From an uncultured Bacteroidota bacterium (GTDB taxonomy: Bacteria; Bacteroidota; Bacteroidia; Flavobacteriales; Flavobacteriaceae): DNA of 64,000 nt. Below, piece by piece: positions 19,452-27,914 of this stretch (its first letter is position 1; every line of letters starts with the position of its first letter). Both the position numbers and the translations under genes were made by a program. The DNA lies in assembly GCA_902544085.1 (NCBI GenBank), contig CACCAP010000007.1, positions 18,765 through 82,764 on the forward strand, in the 5' to 3' direction. The notes beneath the pieces were generated by a model, which had not been told where the DNA came from, did no database searches, and saw only the letters and a program-made list of their open reading frames with translations.

Positions 19452-20387
19452 TTGGAAAAATTTGAATATTATATTAAGGATCTTCATCCATCAGATTTTT
19501 TTAATTCTGAGATCGATATCCTTAAATCTCTAAAAAAGGTATACAAAAAAATTAAAATCACACCAAGAGGTGATAAGCTTCTGCTTGAAGGTGAAAACAC
19601 TGATATTCTCAAGCTTTGTGTTGTTTTGGATTCATTAATTTATTTTTTAAAACAGAATGAAAATTTAAATGAATCAAATTTAAATCAAATTATTGAGGGG
19701 AAAGGGGATAAACTTTTAAAACCTGAATCTGGTAGGGTAATTCTTTTTGGAACCAACAAAAAAAAAATTAAAGCTCATACACTTAACCAAATTAAAATAA
19801 TTGAAGCTTTTGAAAATAATGATATGGTTTTTGCAATAGGACCAGCTGGAACCGGAAAAACATATACCGGAGTTGCACTAGCTGTCAAAGCTTTAAAAGA
19901 TAAAGATGTAAAAAGAATTATTTTAACCAGACCTGCTGTTGAGGCAGGTGAAAACCTAGGTTTTTTACCCGGTGATCTTAAAGATAAACTTGACCCTTAT
20001 ATGCAGCCACTTTACGATGCCTTAAAGGAAATGATTCAAATTGAAAAGCTCGATGACTACATTAAAAGAGGAATTATTGAAATCGCACCACTTGCATACA
20101 TGAGAGGAAGAACATTAGATAATGCTTTTGTGATTCTCGATGAGGCTCAAAATACTACTGAAAATCAGATGAAAATGTTTTTGACAAGAATGGGAAAAAA
20201 AGCCAAATTTATGATAACAGGAGATCCAGGTCAAATTGATTTACCTAAAAGTTCAATGTCAGGACTAAAACAAGCCAATGTTTTACTTCAAAAAATTGAT
20301 GGAATTGATATTGTTTATCTAGACGGTAGTGATGTTATTAGACATAAACTAGTCAGAAGTATTATTGACGCGTATAACACGAAATAA
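19452..20387 (+). CDS. PhoH-like ATPase
   Basis: Cytoplasmic P-loop ATPase/putative RNA helicase-like protein of the PhoH family. Walker A GPAGTGKTYTG and Walker B VILDEAQNTTENQMKMFLTRMG are clear, with LTRPAVEAGENLGFLPGDL between them and TGDPGQIDLP after. The N-terminal 100 residues resemble the RNA-binding front domain of Bacteroidota homologues. The only reasonable start is TTG 19452; the frame is closed upstream at 19431. Its stop is three bases before purC, so the two are co-transcribed. Confidence 0.9.
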   Translation: MEKFEYYIKDLHPSDFFNSEIDILKSLKKVYKKIKITPRGDKLLLEGENTDILKLCVVLDSLIYFLKQNENLNESNLNQIIEGKGDKLLKPESGRVILFGTNKKKIKAHTLNQIKIIEAFENNDMVFAIGPAGTGKTYTGVALAVKALKDKDVKRIILTRPAVEAGENLGFLPGDLKDKLDPYMQPLYDALKEMIQIEKLDDYIKRGIIEIAPLAYMRGRTLDNAFVILDEAQNTTENQMKMFLTRMGKKAKFMITGDPGQIDLPKSSMSGLKQANVLLQKIDGIDIVYLDGSDVIRHKLVRSIIDAYNTK

Positions 20388-20390
20388 TTA

Positions 20391-21335
20391 ATGCAAACTG
20401 TAATTACTAAAACAGATTATAATTTTAAGCATCTTAAATCAAAATATGAGGGTAAAGTAAGGGATGTTTATACACTGAATAATAATAACATAATAGTTAT
20501 TGCTACTGATAGGATTTCAGCTTTTGATGTAATAATGCCAAGAGGAATAAAATACAAGGGCCAAATATTAAATCAGATCGCTGTCGAGATGCTTTACAAG
20601 ACCAAAGACATCGTTAATAATTGGTTAATTTCTTCCCCTGATCCTAATGTGTCATATGGAAAGAAATGTAAACCTTTAAAAATTGAAATGGTAGTAAGAG
20701 GGTATTTATCAGGTCACTCATTTAGATTATATAAATCAGGTCTTAGAAATATTTGTGGAAATATTGTTCCTGAAAAAATGAATGAAAATGATAAGTTTAA
20801 TGAGCCGATTGTTACTCCTACAACAAAAGCTGATATAGGAAATCATGACCAAGACATTAGTCCAAGTGAAATTTTATCAAGCAACTTATTAGATAAAGAC
20901 ACTTACGATAAACTTCACTATATATCTCTAGAGCTTTTTAAAAGAGGAACACAAATTGCTAAAAATTCTGGATTAATTTTGGTAGACACGAAATATGAAT
21001 TTGGTTTAGATTCTGAAAACAACATTATATTAATTGATGAAATTCATACTCCAGATTCTTCAAGATATTTTTACGCGGATTCATATGACCATTTTCAGGC
21101 TAATAAGTTAAAGCAGAAGCAATTATCGAAAGAGTTCTTTCGTGAATGGTTAATGGAGAATGATTTTCAAGGCTTAGAAGGGCAAAATATCCCCAATATT
21201 TCAGATCAAACAGTAGAATTAATTTCCAACAGATACATAGAACTTTATGAAAAGCTTATGAATAAAAAATTTGTTAAAGATTCTAGAATAGATGTTGATA
21301 AAAGAATTAAATCAAATTTGTCAAATTTTTTATAA
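20391..21335 (+). CDS. purC: SAICAR synthase
   Basis: Purine synthesis: ATP-dependent coupling of aspartate to CAIR. The 314-residue length is that of the longer bacterial/yeast-type enzyme. Motifs: YEGKVRDVY near the N-terminus, IATDRISAFDVIMPRGI, EMVVRGYLSGHS, PIVTPTTKAD, and LILVDTKYEFG followed by LIDEIHTPDSSRY. Last six bases overlap the end of the convergent miaA, leaving no space for a terminator. Confidence 0.96.
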   Translation: MQTVITKTDYNFKHLKSKYEGKVRDVYTLNNNNIIVIATDRISAFDVIMPRGIKYKGQILNQIAVEMLYKTKDIVNNWLISSPDPNVSYGKKCKPLKIEMVVRGYLSGHSFRLYKSGLRNICGNIVPEKMNENDKFNEPIVTPTTKADIGNHDQDISPSEILSSNLLDKDTYDKLHYISLELFKRGTQIAKNSGLILVDTKYEFGLDSENNIILIDEIHTPDSSRYFYADSYDHFQANKLKQKQLSKEFFREWLMENDFQGLEGQNIPNISDQTVELISNRYIELYEKLMNKKFVKDSRIDVDKRIKSNLSNFL

Positions 21336-22214
21336 AACTCTTTTTATATCATCAAAAGAATCATTTGGATTAAACCAATGGTGTTTACCATTATTATTTA
21401 ACCAAGTAATTTGTTTTTTTGCAAACCTTCTAGTATTTCTTTTTATATGCTCTACTGCATCAACTTTACTTACTTTACCATCCAAATAATTAAATAATTC
21501 TTTATATCCTACTGTGTTCAGTGTATTCAAATGGGAATATTTATGTAATTGCTTTGCCTCATTCAATAAGCCATTTTTTAACATTAAATCGACTCTATCG
21601 TTTATGAGATTATGAATATTAGTTCTCTCATCATTTAACGCTATAGAAACATGATTATATTTTGATGGATGTTTTTTCCCCAAAAATGAAGAGTATGGTT
21701 TTTTTGATTGAATTGATACCTCCAATGCTCTAATTACTCTCCTGTGATTATTTTTGTCAACCATTTCTAAATATATAGGATCTATTTTTTTTAGAAGATT
21801 TAAGATGTATTCTTTACCTTTTTTTTGATAATCATGATTAAGTTTATGTCTTAATTCATTAGGAATATTTGGCATTTCATCAAATTCCTTTATTATTGAA
21901 TTTAAAAACAAAAAAGAACCACCAACTAAAATTATGTTGTCGTATTTTTTGAACAATTCCTCAATACAACTTTTAGCATCAATTGAAAAATCATAAACTG
22001 TGTAATTGTCAAATATTGACTTGTTATGAATAAAGTGATGTTTTACCTGAGATAGTTCATGATTGGAGGGTGGGGCAGTCCCTATTTTCATTTCTTTATA
22101 AAATTGTCTTGAATCAAAAGAAATGATTTCCGTATTTAAAAAAAGAGCTAATTCGATAGCTTTTTTAGTTTTACCGATAGCGGTTGGACCAGAAATACTA
22201 ATTAGTTTTTTCAA
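21330..22214 (-). CDS. miaA: tRNA dimethylallyltransferase
   Basis: Adds the isopentenyl group to A37 of tRNAs that read UNN codons. P-loop SGPTAIGKTKKA (residues 8-19), ISFDSRQFYKEMKIGTA with the catalytic Asp, ILVGGSFLFLNSII, RRVIRALEV, and a C-terminal TVGYKELFNYLDG followed by RRFAKKQITWLN. The 294 residues are normal. Start is TTG 22214, inside the last codons of the upstream exonuclease gene; no ATG is available near the conserved N-terminus. Confidence 0.95.
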   Translation of the reverse strand: MKKLISISGPTAIGKTKKAIELALFLNTEIISFDSRQFYKEMKIGTAPPSNHELSQVKHHFIHNKSIFDNYTVYDFSIDAKSCIEELFKKYDNIILVGGSFLFLNSIIKEFDEMPNIPNELRHKLNHDYQKKGKEYILNLLKKIDPIYLEMVDKNNHRRVIRALEVSIQSKKPYSSFLGKKHPSKYNHVSIALNDERTNIHNLINDRVDLMLKNGLLNEAKQLHKYSHLNTLNTVGYKELFNYLDGKVSKVDAVEHIKRNTRRFAKKQITWLNNNGKHHWFNPNDSFDDIKRVL

Positions 22215-22701
22215 AGCTTCTAATTATTTTAAATAATTCAGATGTTGCTTTTGCATCATCAAATGCTCTATGATGGTTATTCAGCTCAATATTAAAGTGC
22301 TTACAGATTTTTTTTAATTTATAGGATTCCAAACCAGGGAAAATCTTTTTTGACATCTCGATTGTACAAAGAGTTTCAGCTTTAAAATTTTCTCCGATAC
22401 TCTTGAATTCATTTTTTAGAACTCTGTAATCATATTCAACATTATGACCAACGATAACTTTATTTTTTAATAATTTTTTTATCTCTTTTGCATGATCTTT
22501 AAAAGGTTTACACCTTTTCAATTCGTTCTCTTTTATTCCTGTTAATTTTTGTACAAAATAATCTACTTTTTTTTTAGGATTTATTAATGACTGATAAGTT
22601 TCCATTATTTTATTTCCATCATAAACTAGAATGCCAATTTCAATGATTTTCTCCTCGTTGTATTTACCACCTGATGTTTCTGTATCAATTATTGCAAACA
22701 T
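22198..22701 (-). CDS. DnaQ-like 3'-5' exonuclease (DEDDh)
   Basis: Exonuclease of the DNA polymerase III epsilon fold, 167 residues, with the four acidic positions visible: FAIIDTETSGG (Asp and Glu), GHNVEYDYRVL (Asp), and HHRAFDDAKAT (His and Asp). It is shorter than DnaQ and has no obvious C-terminal polymerase-binding tail, so it could be a free repair or RNA-end exonuclease rather than the proofreading subunit. It sits between yggS (stop directly before this ATG) and miaA (17-base overlap) in a four-gene operon. Confidence 0.87.
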   Translation of the reverse strand: MFAIIDTETSGGKYNEEKIIEIGILVYDGNKIMETYQSLINPKKKVDYFVQKLTGIKENELKRCKPFKDHAKEIKKLLKNKVIVGHNVEYDYRVLKNEFKSIGENFKAETLCTIEMSKKIFPGLESYKLKKICKHFNIELNNHHRAFDDAKATSELFKIIRSFEKTN

Positions 22702-23349
22702 TTAATTAAATATTGCTGAACCTAATCTTATCATATTGGAATTGTATTTTAAAGCCAATAAATAATCTCCACTCATTCCCATGGACAAATATTTTAGATT
22801 AGTCATTTTTGAATATTTATTGTATAAAGTCGATAAAAGTGAAAATTCAGACTCTATTTGTGAGATATTATCCGTAAAGGTTGCCATCCCCATCAAACCT
22901 AAAATATTAATATTTCTGTATTTATTAGATAAATAATTTTTAAAAACATTATCCAATTCATCACTCAAAAATCCATATTTACCAACATCCTGTGAAACCT
23001 TTACTTGGATTAAAATATTTGTTTTCAAATTTTTTTTTGAGGACTCTTTATTAATTTGATCTAGAAGTCTTAATGAATCAACTGAATGTATTAAATGAAT
23101 AAATTCAATTATATCCTTAACCTTGTTTCTTTGAAGGTGACCAATCATATGCCAATTAATATCTTTTGGAAGCTTATTATATTTTACTATTAAATCTTGA
23201 ACTCTATTTTCTCCAAAGTCTTTGTGATTTAAATTATAAACACTCAGTATCTCCTCACTTGTACTTCTTTTGGAAACAGCTATAGTTTTAACATTATCTC
23301 CATTTTTATTTCTTAAATTTCTGAAATCTTCAATCATTTTTAATGTCAT
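22702..23349 (-). CDS. YggS-family PLP homeostasis protein
   Basis: PLP-binding TIM-barrel protein of the YggS/PROSC family, with no known catalytic activity, which buffers pyridoxal phosphate. The Lys-bearing TIAVSKRST segment, DFGENRVQDL, DINWHMIGHLQRNKVK, and the C-terminal LSMGMSGDYLLAL with NMIRLGSAIFN are family signatures. I give ATG 23349, which overlaps the upstream oxidoreductase by 20 bases; ATG 23337 is also possible. Length 215 residues, slightly shorter than E. coli YggS. Confidence 0.92.
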   Translation of the reverse strand: MTLKMIEDFRNLRNKNGDNVKTIAVSKRSTSEEILSVYNLNHKDFGENRVQDLIVKYNKLPKDINWHMIGHLQRNKVKDIIEFIHLIHSVDSLRLLDQINKESSKKNLKTNILIQVKVSQDVGKYGFLSDELDNVFKNYLSNKYRNINILGLMGMATFTDNISQIESEFSLLSTLYNKYSKMTNLKYLSMGMSGDYLLALKYNSNMIRLGSAIFN

Positions 23350-24292
23350 TTAATACTAAGAAAGCGACCTTTAAGGCTTCAAGTCCACTGTTAAAACAAA
23401 CGTCCGGTTTTGTCTTATTTTTTATTGAACTGAAAAAGTTGTTGTGTTCTTCTTCAATTGCATTTGTATCTTTCTTGTCATAGTTAACTATCCTAATTTC
23501 CTTTAGAATTCCTTCAGAGTTTCTGAGGGTTAGGGAATATTTATTCTTTCTATCATAGTCAACAATTTTTACTTGTTCAGATTTTCCCTCATCAAAATTT
23601 ATTGATATGTATGAATCTGGCTGAAAAATTCTCATTTTTCTCATTTTTTTTAAAGATATTCTACTCGCAGTAAGATTGGCTACACACCCATTTTCGAATT
23701 CGATTCTGGCATTTACGATATCAGGACTATCACTGATTACTTTAGTCCCATTAGCATTAACTTTCTTAATTGGTGAGTTAATAACTGATAATATAATATC
23801 AATGTCATGAATCATAAGATCTAATACAACTGAAACATCAGTTCCTCGTTCTGGATAGTGTGATAATCGATGAGCCTCGATAAACATTGGATTGATTATT
23901 TTTTTAACATTTGAGAAAGCTGAATTAAACCTTTCAACATGACCCACTTGTCCAATTAATCCAAATTTATCTGCTAATAAAGTTAGTTCTTTAGCTTCTT
24001 GGATTGTAGATGTAATAGGTTTTTCAATAAAAACATGTTTTTTTTGTTGAAGAAAAAACTTTGCCAATGAGTAGTGAGACGTAGTTGGTGTTGCTATAAT
24101 TACAGCATTGATTTGATCACTCAGTTCATTTATATCTTCAAATCTTCTGATATTATATTGTTGTTTTATTTCAGTTGCCCTTTTATCATCATTTTCGAGA
24201 AATCCTATTAGATCAAAATTTTTTGAAGCGTTCAGAAGTTTAATATGAATACCCCCAAGATGACCACAACCAACAACGCCTATTCTTATCAT
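23330..24292 (-). CDS. Gfo/Idh/MocA family oxidoreductase
   Basis: NAD(P)-dependent dehydrogenase of the glucose-fructose oxidoreductase fold. N-terminal Rossmann motif GVVGCGHLGGIH (residues 5-16), AVIIATPTTSHYSLA, the EKPI motif with the conserved Lys (HVFIEKPITST), and QVGHVERFNSAF. The DLMIHDIDII segment has the active-site His and Asp. The 320 residues are typical; substrate unknown, sugar or sugar acid likely by family. First gene of the operon with yggS, the exonuclease and miaA. Its start lies five bases after a perfect TAAATTTG element. Confidence 0.86.
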   Translation of the reverse strand: MIRIGVVGCGHLGGIHIKLLNASKNFDLIGFLENDDKRATEIKQQYNIRRFEDINELSDQINAVIIATPTTSHYSLAKFFLQQKKHVFIEKPITSTIQEAKELTLLADKFGLIGQVGHVERFNSAFSNVKKIINPMFIEAHRLSHYPERGTDVSVVLDLMIHDIDIILSVINSPIKKVNANGTKVISDSPDIVNARIEFENGCVANLTASRISLKKMRKMRIFQPDSYISINFDEGKSEQVKIVDYDRKNKYSLTLRNSEGILKEIRIVNYDKKDTNAIEEEHNNFFSSIKNKTKPDVCFNSGLEALKVAFLVLNDIKND

Positions 24293-24297
24293 TATTC

Positions 24298-24305
24298 CAA
24301 ATTTA
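24298..24305 (-). promoter_or_regulatory. -7 promoter element of the Gfo/Idh operon
   Basis: TAAATTTG on the minus strand, five bases before ATG 24292, giving a predicted leader of one base. It lies only ten bases from the outward-facing element of pcm. Confidence 0.6.
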
Positions 24306-24315
24306 CAATCTATAT

Positions 24316-24323
24316 TAAATTTG
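24316..24323 (+). promoter_or_regulatory. -7 promoter element of pcm
   Basis: TAAATTTG on the plus strand, 23 bases before ATG 24347; predicted leader about 19 bases. Back to back with the Gfo/Idh element, so both promoters share the same upstream DNA. Confidence 0.55.
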
Positions 24324-24346
24324 CATATAATTGATTTAATAATTTT

Positions 24347-24991
24347 ATGAACGATTCCCCCAAAAATAAAGGATTGAGAAAAAAATTAGTTTTAGAACTA
24401 ATGAAAAAAGGAATTAAAGATGAAAATGTTTTAAAATCCATTAATCTAATTCCAAGGCATTTATTCTTACATCAGGATTTTGAAAATTTTGCATATGTTG
24501 ACAAGCCATTTCCAATTGGTTTTGAACAAACGATTTCTCAACCATATACTGTTGCTTTTCAGACACAGGCACTCGAAATCAAAGCGGGAAACAAAGTTCT
24601 TGAAATTGGAAGTGGTTCTGGATATCAGACATCAATCCTTGTCTCAATGAAAGCAGAAGTTTATTCAATTGAAAGAATATATGAACTCTACAAAAAATCT
24701 AAAAGAATTCTTTCAATACTAAATTTAATGCCTAGAAAAATTGTTTGGGAGGATGGCTATTTAGGTTCAAAGAAAGACGCCCCATTTGATAAAATATTGA
24801 TAGCGGCAGCATGTTCAGAAATACCAATGAATTTAGTAAAACAGCTCAAAATCGGAGGAAAAATGATTATTCCAATTGGTAATCAAAAAAATCAAATAAT
24901 GAATTTGATTACAAGAATTTCAAAAAATAAAATAAAAAAAACTGAGATGGGCAACTTTTTATTTGTTCCAATGCTCACAAATAAAACTTAA
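24347..24991 (+). CDS. pcm: Protein-L-isoaspartate O-methyltransferase
   Basis: SAM-dependent repair methyltransferase for isoaspartyl residues in aged proteins. Motifs: the substrate-binding TISQPYTVAFQTQ, SAM motif VLEIGSGSGYQTSILV, the acidic post-motif in VYSIERIYELYK, and GGKMIIPIGNQKNQ. The 214 residues are normal. It ends overlapping the convergent smpB by four bases. Confidence 0.95.
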   Translation: MNDSPKNKGLRKKLVLELMKKGIKDENVLKSINLIPRHLFLHQDFENFAYVDKPFPIGFEQTISQPYTVAFQTQALEIKAGNKVLEIGSGSGYQTSILVSMKAEVYSIERIYELYKKSKRILSILNLMPRKIVWEDGYLGSKKDAPFDKILIAAACSEIPMNLVKQLKIGGKMIIPIGNQKNQIMNLITRISKNKIKKTEMGNFLFVPMLTNKT

Positions 24992-25425
24992 GACTTAAGC
25001 TTCCTTTTTAAATTGATTTTATTTTCTCTTTCTTTGATGGTATTCCTCTTATCATAAAGTTTTTTCCCTTTAGCTATTGATATTTCAATTTTAGCTATAC
25101 CATTGTCATTTGTAAAAATTTTTGTTGGAATTAAGGTAGAGCCAACTTGATTGGTTTCTGATTGAATCTTCTTTAACTCAAACTTATTTAATAGTAATTT
25201 AATTTTGGACGAAGATTTTTTTTCGGCATAAAGATTACCAAAAACAATATTAAAAACATATAATTCATTGTTAATAAAATTACAGTAGGAGTTTTCAATA
25301 ACTATTTTTTTTGTCTTAATAGTTTTGATTTGCAAACCTGTTAGAACAAGTCCAGCAACGTACTTTTTTTTTAAAATATATTTAAAGCTTGCTTTTTTAT
25401 TTACTATGATAATTTTCCCTTGCAC
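24988..25425 (-). CDS. smpB: SsrA-binding protein
   Basis: Partner of tmRNA in ribosome rescue by trans-translation. The 145 residues have the OB-fold core with GLVLTGLQIKTIKT, an N-terminal IVNKKASFKYIL, and a basic C-terminal tail beginning GKKLYDKRNTIKERE, which enters the decoding centre. The start is GTG, four bases after a perfect TAACTTTG element, so this mRNA looks leaderless. No ssrA gene is visible in the window. Confidence 0.96.
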   Translation of the reverse strand: MQGKIIIVNKKASFKYILKKKYVAGLVLTGLQIKTIKTKKIVIENSYCNFINNELYVFNIVFGNLYAEKKSSSKIKLLLNKFELKKIQSETNQVGSTLIPTKIFTNDNGIAKIEISIAKGKKLYDKRNTIKERENKINLKRKLKS

Positions 25426-25429
25426 TAGG

Positions 25430-25437
25430 CAAAGTTA
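25430..25437 (-). promoter_or_regulatory. -7 promoter element of smpB
   Basis: TAACTTTG on the minus strand, then CCTA, then GTG 25425: the same four-base spacing as lpd, recG, pheT and ald. Predicted transcription start coincides with the first base of the GTG. Confidence 0.65.
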
Positions 25438-25468
25438 ATAAGTATCTTTATAAACTAATACAATATCA

Positions 25469-26743
25469 ATGATTCAGGACAATAAAATTTTCGATTTAAT
25501 TAATAAAGAACGTAAAAGACAAACTGTTGGAATTGAACTTATTGCCTCAGAGAATTTTGTTAGTGAAAATGTTTTAAATGCTTGTGGTTCAGTTCTGACA
25601 AATAAATACGCTGAAGGATATCCTGAAAAAAGATATTATGGTGGATGTGAAGTTGTAGATGAGATAGAGACATTGGCAATTGAAAGAGCTAAAAAACTTT
25701 TTGGTGCTGAGTATGCAAATGTACAACCTCATTCTGGAAGTCAGGCAAATGCATCAGTGTTTCACGCTTTTCTTAATCCTGGTGATAAATTATTGGGTTT
25801 CGACTTATCTCATGGTGGTCATTTAACACATGGATCAAGTGTAAATTTTTCTGGTAAAATTTACAAATCATCATTCTATGGAGTAGAAAGAGAAAGCGGA
25901 CTTCTTAATTATGAAAATATATTAAAGATTGCAAAAAAAGAAAAGCCCAACATGATTATTGCTGGTGCCTCCGCCTACTCAAGAGATATAAATTTTGAAA
26001 AATTTCGTGAAATTGCAGATGAAGTAGGGGCATTTCTTCTTGCAGATATTTCACACCCCTCAGGTCTGATAGCTAAAAAGTTTTTAAGCGATCCAATGCC
26101 TCATTGTCATGTCGTGACAACTACAACACACAAAACATTAAGAGGTGCCAGAGGAGGTCTTATCATGATTGGAAAAGATTATAAAAATCCATTTGGTTTA
26201 AAATTTAAAAATGGAAATTTAAAAATGATGTCAAAATTAGTTGATTTGGCAGTTTTCCCTGGAAATCAAGGTGGCCCATTAGAACATGTAATTGCTGCGA
26301 AAGCAGTAGGTTTTGGGGAAGCTCTCGATGATAATTTCTATAATTATATTGAAAGGGTTAAAAACAATGCTTTGACAATGTGTAATGAATTTATTTCAAG
26401 AGGATATAATGTTGTTTCTAATGGAACTGATAACCACCTAATGTTGATAGATCTAAGGAATAAAAATATCACTGGAAAAGATGCTGAAACTGCATTAGTA
26501 AAAGCTGATATCACTGCAAATAAAAATATGGTGCCTTACGATGATAAATCACCCTTTATAACATCTGGAATTAGATTTGGCACACCTGCAATAACCACTA
26601 GAGGATTAGTTGAATCTGATATAAAAAATGTTGTAGAAATGATTGATAAAGTCATATTAAATCATGATAATGAAAGCGTTTTGAACGAAGTAAAAAAAGA
26701 TGTAAACCAGATGATGAGTGATAGACCGCTTTTTAATCCTTAA
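25469..26743 (+). CDS. glyA: Serine hydroxymethyltransferase
   Basis: PLP enzyme that interconverts serine and glycine and feeds one-carbon units into folate. Clear motifs: [37 protein letters not shown], and the PLP-lysine motif [16 protein letters not shown]. The 424 residues are standard. A TATCTTTA near-match upstream suggests a leader of about 14-18 bases. Its end overlaps the convergent cyclotransferase gene by 11 bases. Confidence 0.97.
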   Translation: MIQDNKIFDLINKERKRQTVGIELIASENFVSENVLNACGSVLTNKYAEGYPEKRYYGGCEVVDEIETLAIERAKKLFGAEYANVQPHSGSQANASVFHAFLNPGDKLLGFDLSHGGHLTHGSSVNFSGKIYKSSFYGVERESGLLNYENILKIAKKEKPNMIIAGASAYSRDINFEKFREIADEVGAFLLADISHPSGLIAKKFLSDPMPHCHVVTTTTHKTLRGARGGLIMIGKDYKNPFGLKFKNGNLKMMSKLVDLAVFPGNQGGPLEHVIAAKAVGFGEALDDNFYNYIERVKNNALTMCNEFISRGYNVVSNGTDNHLMLIDLRNKNITGKDAETALVKADITANKNMVPYDDKSPFITSGIRFGTPAITTRGLVESDIKNVVEMIDKVILNHDNESVLNEVKKDVNQMMSDRPLFNP

Positions 26744-27752
26744 TAATTTTCACCTCAAATACCTTGTTCCATTTTTTTCCAGTTATAAAAAAAGTATTTC
26801 TTGATTTATTGTAAGCAATTCCATTTAGAACATCAAGGTCTGGGTGCTTTTTAACCTTATCCCTAAGTCCATCAAAATTAATTAAACCCAACACCTTTCC
26901 ACTATTTTTATCAATTTTTAAGACAACATCTTTATTGGATTGATATGTATTTGCATAAATGATGTTATCTACAATTTCAAGTTCATTTATATTTTTAATT
27001 TTTCGATTATTTGTAACCACCTCAAAAAAATCAATTTCCTTAAAAGATTCAGGATTTATTACTCTAATTTTTGATGATCCATCTGATAAATAAAGAAATT
27101 CACCATCATTTGCGAGCCCCCAACCTTCAGTATTTTTATCGTAATTAAAAGAATTTTTGAGATCTAAGGTATTAGGATCATATATAAAACCAATTTTATT
27201 TTTCCAAGTTAATTGGATTAAATTATCATCTATAATAGTAAGACCTTCTCCAAAATATTTATTTTCCAAATATTTTTTTTCTAATACTCTATTATTTAGA
27301 ATATCTATTTTATTTATTGTAGAATAACCATTTAAACCAGTACTTTCATAAAGGAAACCATTATAAAACTCTAAGCCCTGTGTGTATGAGGTGATTTCAT
27401 GAGAAAATTCATTGATAATTTCATAATTATATAATTTTGGGGTTATATTGCTATATACATCAATACTTTTCTTTCTGGTTATTATCAAACCATCAATATT
27501 TATTTGAGCTTTTATCGTGTTCGTTCCTAATTTTGAATTATATAAGGAAAATCTTTTATCGATTTCCTTGTCATTATAATAATATGTAATTTTTTCATTA
27601 TCAATCGTAAGCCCATCTAAAGTAGATTTAAGAATAATTTCTGAATTATTTGTATAAATTTTATCGTTTGATACAATATCAATGTTAATTGAGTATCTGG
27701 TTTTTTGATCACAAGAATAAAACAACATGATGATTAATAATAAACGTAGCAT
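26733..27752 (-). CDS. Glutaminyl-peptide cyclotransferase-like lipoprotein
   Basis: Five-bladed beta-propeller of the plant-type glutaminyl cyclase family, which forms pyroglutamate at protein N-termini. A short signal peptide ending in LFYSC (Cys at about residue 14) marks a lipoprotein. Residues 20-105 form an Ig-like front region. From about residue 110 comes the family segment [20 protein letters not shown], then the repeats with [31 protein letters not shown], and the C-terminal [20 protein letters not shown]. It is upstream of, and divergent from, the SRP RNA. Exported pyroglutamate formation is known in Bacteroidota; the fit here is by family. Confidence 0.85.
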   Translation of the reverse strand: MLRLLLIIMLFYSCDQKTRYSINIDIVSNDKIYTNNSEIILKSTLDGLTIDNEKITYYYNDKEIDKRFSLYNSKLGTNTIKAQINIDGLIITRKKSIDVYSNITPKLYNYEIINEFSHEITSYTQGLEFYNGFLYESTGLNGYSTINKIDILNNRVLEKKYLENKYFGEGLTIIDDNLIQLTWKNKIGFIYDPNTLDLKNSFNYDKNTEGWGLANDGEFLYLSDGSSKIRVINPESFKEIDFFEVVTNNRKIKNINELEIVDNIIYANTYQSNKDVVLKIDKNSGKVLGLINFDGLRDKVKKHPDLDVLNGIAYNKSRNTFFITGKKWNKVFEVKIIKD

Positions 27753-27798
27753 TTGATCATTAAAATTAAATATTATTAAACATTTATTAAAACATACT

Positions 27799-27806
27799 TA
27801 TATTTG
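27799..27806 (+). promoter_or_regulatory. -7 promoter element of the SRP RNA
   Basis: TATATTTG, then TTTT, then the first base of the SRP RNA closing stem at 27811. Because a structural RNA has a defined 5' end, this calibrates the spacing between -7 element and transcription start in this organism at four bases. Confidence 0.7.
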
Positions 27807-27810
27807 TTTT

Positions 27811-27906
27811 GGGCAGGGCTTATGCAACCAGCTCCTATTTAATCCCCCAGGGTGGGAACACAGCAAGGGTAGATGGTCGTAGCGGTGTGATATAAGTTAC
27901 TTGCCC
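27811..27906 (+). ncRNA. ffs: Signal recognition particle RNA, small bacterial type
   Basis: 4.5S-type RNA that pairs with Ffh to target membrane proteins. The apical domain is diagnostic: CCAGG, then GTG-GGAA-CAC with the conserved GGAA tetraloop, then AGCA of the asymmetric internal loop, then a pairing GGG. Outer ends close as GGGCA (27811-27815) with TGCCC (27902-27906). A run of seven T follows (27907-27913), acting as terminator. About 96 bases, normal for the small form without an Alu domain. Boundaries are by pairing and could shift by a base or two. Confidence 0.9.
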
Positions 27907-27913
27907 TTTTTTT
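27902..27913 (+). terminator. Terminator of the SRP RNA
   Basis: The 3' strand of the closing stem, TGCCC, followed by seven T. The next gene's ATG begins two bases after the last T, so transcription of that gene requires readthrough or a promoter inside the RNA gene. Confidence 0.65.
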
Positions 27914-27914
27914 C

